This document shows, in pieces, positions 63,387-64,000 of a stretch of 64,000 bases of DNA; positions within the stretch are counted from its first letter, which is position 1; each line of letters starts with the position of its first letter. The translations under genes and the position numbers were made by a program. The DNA is taken from positions 3,198,001-3,262,000 of the forward strand of contig NZ_CP045508.1 of assembly GCF_013376475.1 (NCBI RefSeq), written 5' to 3'. The DNA is from Desulfolutivibrio sulfoxidireducens (GTDB lineage Bacteria; Desulfobacterota; Desulfovibrionia; Desulfovibrionales; Desulfovibrionaceae). Under the pieces are notes generated by a model. The model was not told the origin of the DNA. It made no database searches and worked only from the letters and a program-made list of their open reading frames with translations.

Positions 63387-63770
63387 CTAGCCGCGAAAGC
63401 GGCGTTCCCAGTCGTATTCCTTGGAGGTGACCACGTCCTCCATGCGGCGGATGCGGCGGCTTATGCGTTCGAAGCGGCGCTTGAGCTCGTCGCGGCCGCC
63501 CCTTTTGTCCGAGGCGTACCGGGCGTAGAAGTCGCGTTCGTCGTCGCTGCCCGGGGGCAGGACGGGTTCGGGTTTGATCAGCAGTCCGGCCAGCAGGTAG
63601 GCCCCGATCACGGGCCAGATGCCGGAGAAGACGGCCAGGAGGATCACCCCCACCCGGACCATGGACACGGGCACATCCAGGAAGCGGCCCAGTCCCTTGC
63701 ATACCCCGAGCAGCCTGCCGTCGCGGGCGCGGTAGAGGCGCTCGTATTTGAGTTCGGAGATGTGTCTCAT
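63387..63770 (-). CDS. pspC: phage-shock PspC-domain membrane protein
   Basis: 127 residues. YRARDGRLLGVCKGLGRFLDV followed by VRVGVILLAVFSGIWPVIGAYLLAG is the PspC domain. The tail is charged (RRFERISRRIRRMEDVVTSKEYDWERRF). Works with PspB to sense inner-membrane stress. ATG overlaps the pspB stop. Confidence 0.9.
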   Translation of the reverse strand: MRHISELKYERLYRARDGRLLGVCKGLGRFLDVPVSMVRVGVILLAVFSGIWPVIGAYLLAGLLIKPEPVLPPGSDDERDFYARYASDKRGGRDELKRRFERISRRIRRMEDVVTSKEYDWERRFRG

Positions 63771-64000
63771 GCGCTTTTTCCCTCGTCCCCGCGCCTGCCG
63801 GAGATGATGATGGTTTCCAGGCTTTCCACGCGCTGTTCCAGGCGTTCCAGTTCCCGGAAGAGTTCCTGAGCGGACCCGGCCTCGTCGCGTTCGGTCTGGG
63901 CGCGGGCGCCGCCGGATTTGAACAGGCGTCCGGCCAGGCCCAGGACACCGCCCAGGATGACGATGCAGACCAGCGCGGCCCCGGCCACGATCAGCGTGAG
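63767..64000 (-). CDS. pspB: PspB-like phage-shock protein (5' end outside window)
   Basis: The frame is open to the edge (LTLIVAGAALVCIVILGGVL), so the start is probably a few codons outside; a GTG at 63988 is an alternative. One N-terminal TM, then a charged coiled coil (AQELFRELERLEQRVESLETII), as in PspB. pspA and the sigma-54 activator pspF may lie beyond the edge. Confidence 0.82.
   Translation of the reverse strand, partial: LTLIVAGAALVCIVILGGVLGLAGRLFKSGGARAQTERDEAGSAQELFRELERLEQRVESLETIIISGRRGDEGKSA

Overview
The window is a high-GC bacterial chromosome segment (about 65% G+C by eye in most genes) that looks like a member of the Desulfovibrionaceae or a close relative in the Desulfobacterota. 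This is an inference from gene content: an octaheme tetrathionate-reductase-type cytochrome c with a membrane cytochrome b, DUF2333, a CsoR-family regulator with a CstR-like ligand set, RNase J, a sigma-54 activator, and a complete dcw cluster. No rRNA, tRNA or CRISPR array was seen.

Layout. 1-13.3 kb: the start of a sigma-54 activator (cut by the window edge), DUF2333, a Fic protein, a deacetylase/glycosyltransferase pair, an MlaF-like ATPase overlapping a lipoprotein acetolactate decarboxylase, a CBM48 protein, an aminotransferase, and a tightly coupled small gene-plsC-RNase J run. 13.3-15.4 kb: a FAH-family enzyme, then an AT-rich insert encoding a lone nucleosidase-like protein. 15.6-19.2 kb: the rpsB-tsf-pyrH-frr-uppS translation/envelope operon. 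19.4-27.5 kb: an accessory stretch with a CstR-like regulator, a possible TorD-type chaperone, a DUF2975/HTH pair with a clear promoter-operator, a binding protein overlapping a SpoIIE-type receptor phosphatase, YraN, HicAB, an AT-richer Abi/restriction-like gene and a LysE exporter.

27.8-45.4 kb, all on the minus strand: the dcw cluster mraZ-rsmH-ftsL-ftsI-murE-murF-mraY-murD-ftsW-murG-murC-murB-ftsQ-ftsA-ftsZ, mostly joined by ATGA overlaps. It lacks ddl and has an array of MraZ boxes at 10-bp spacing in front of mraZ. Together these genes build the lipid-II precursor from UDP-MurNAc to lipid II, flip or polymerise it at the septum, and assemble the Z ring.

45.7-50.6 kb: HD-GYP, CBS and HD-domain signalling proteins (the HD gene has its 3' end tandemly duplicated) and an MFS exporter. 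51-53.4 kb: the octaheme cytochrome/cytochrome b respiratory pair. 53.6-54.5 kb: a toxin remnant and BrnTA with a promoter predicted to give a leaderless mRNA. 54.6-59.4 kb: rplM-rpsI, a CHASE2 adenylate cyclase and mnmE. 59.4-61.2 kb is a scrambled accessory patch: a 15-bp minisatellite, a 16-bp inverted repeat, a secreted deaminase, IS21-like terminal repeats and a broken IS630 transposase ending at a fold-back palindrome. 61.2-64 kb: a methyltransferase-like protein, DUF3795, DUF2141 and the phage-shock genes pspC and pspB (pspB is cut by the edge).

The best candidates for undescribed biology are the standalone nucleosidase-like gene (14159-15346), the Abi/Mrr-like gene next to HicAB (25746-26744), the overlapping binding-protein/SpoIIE phosphatase pair (21512-24419), and the octaheme cytochrome with an extra CXXC beside its predicted active-site lysine. 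All functional statements come from reading motifs; no database search was run.
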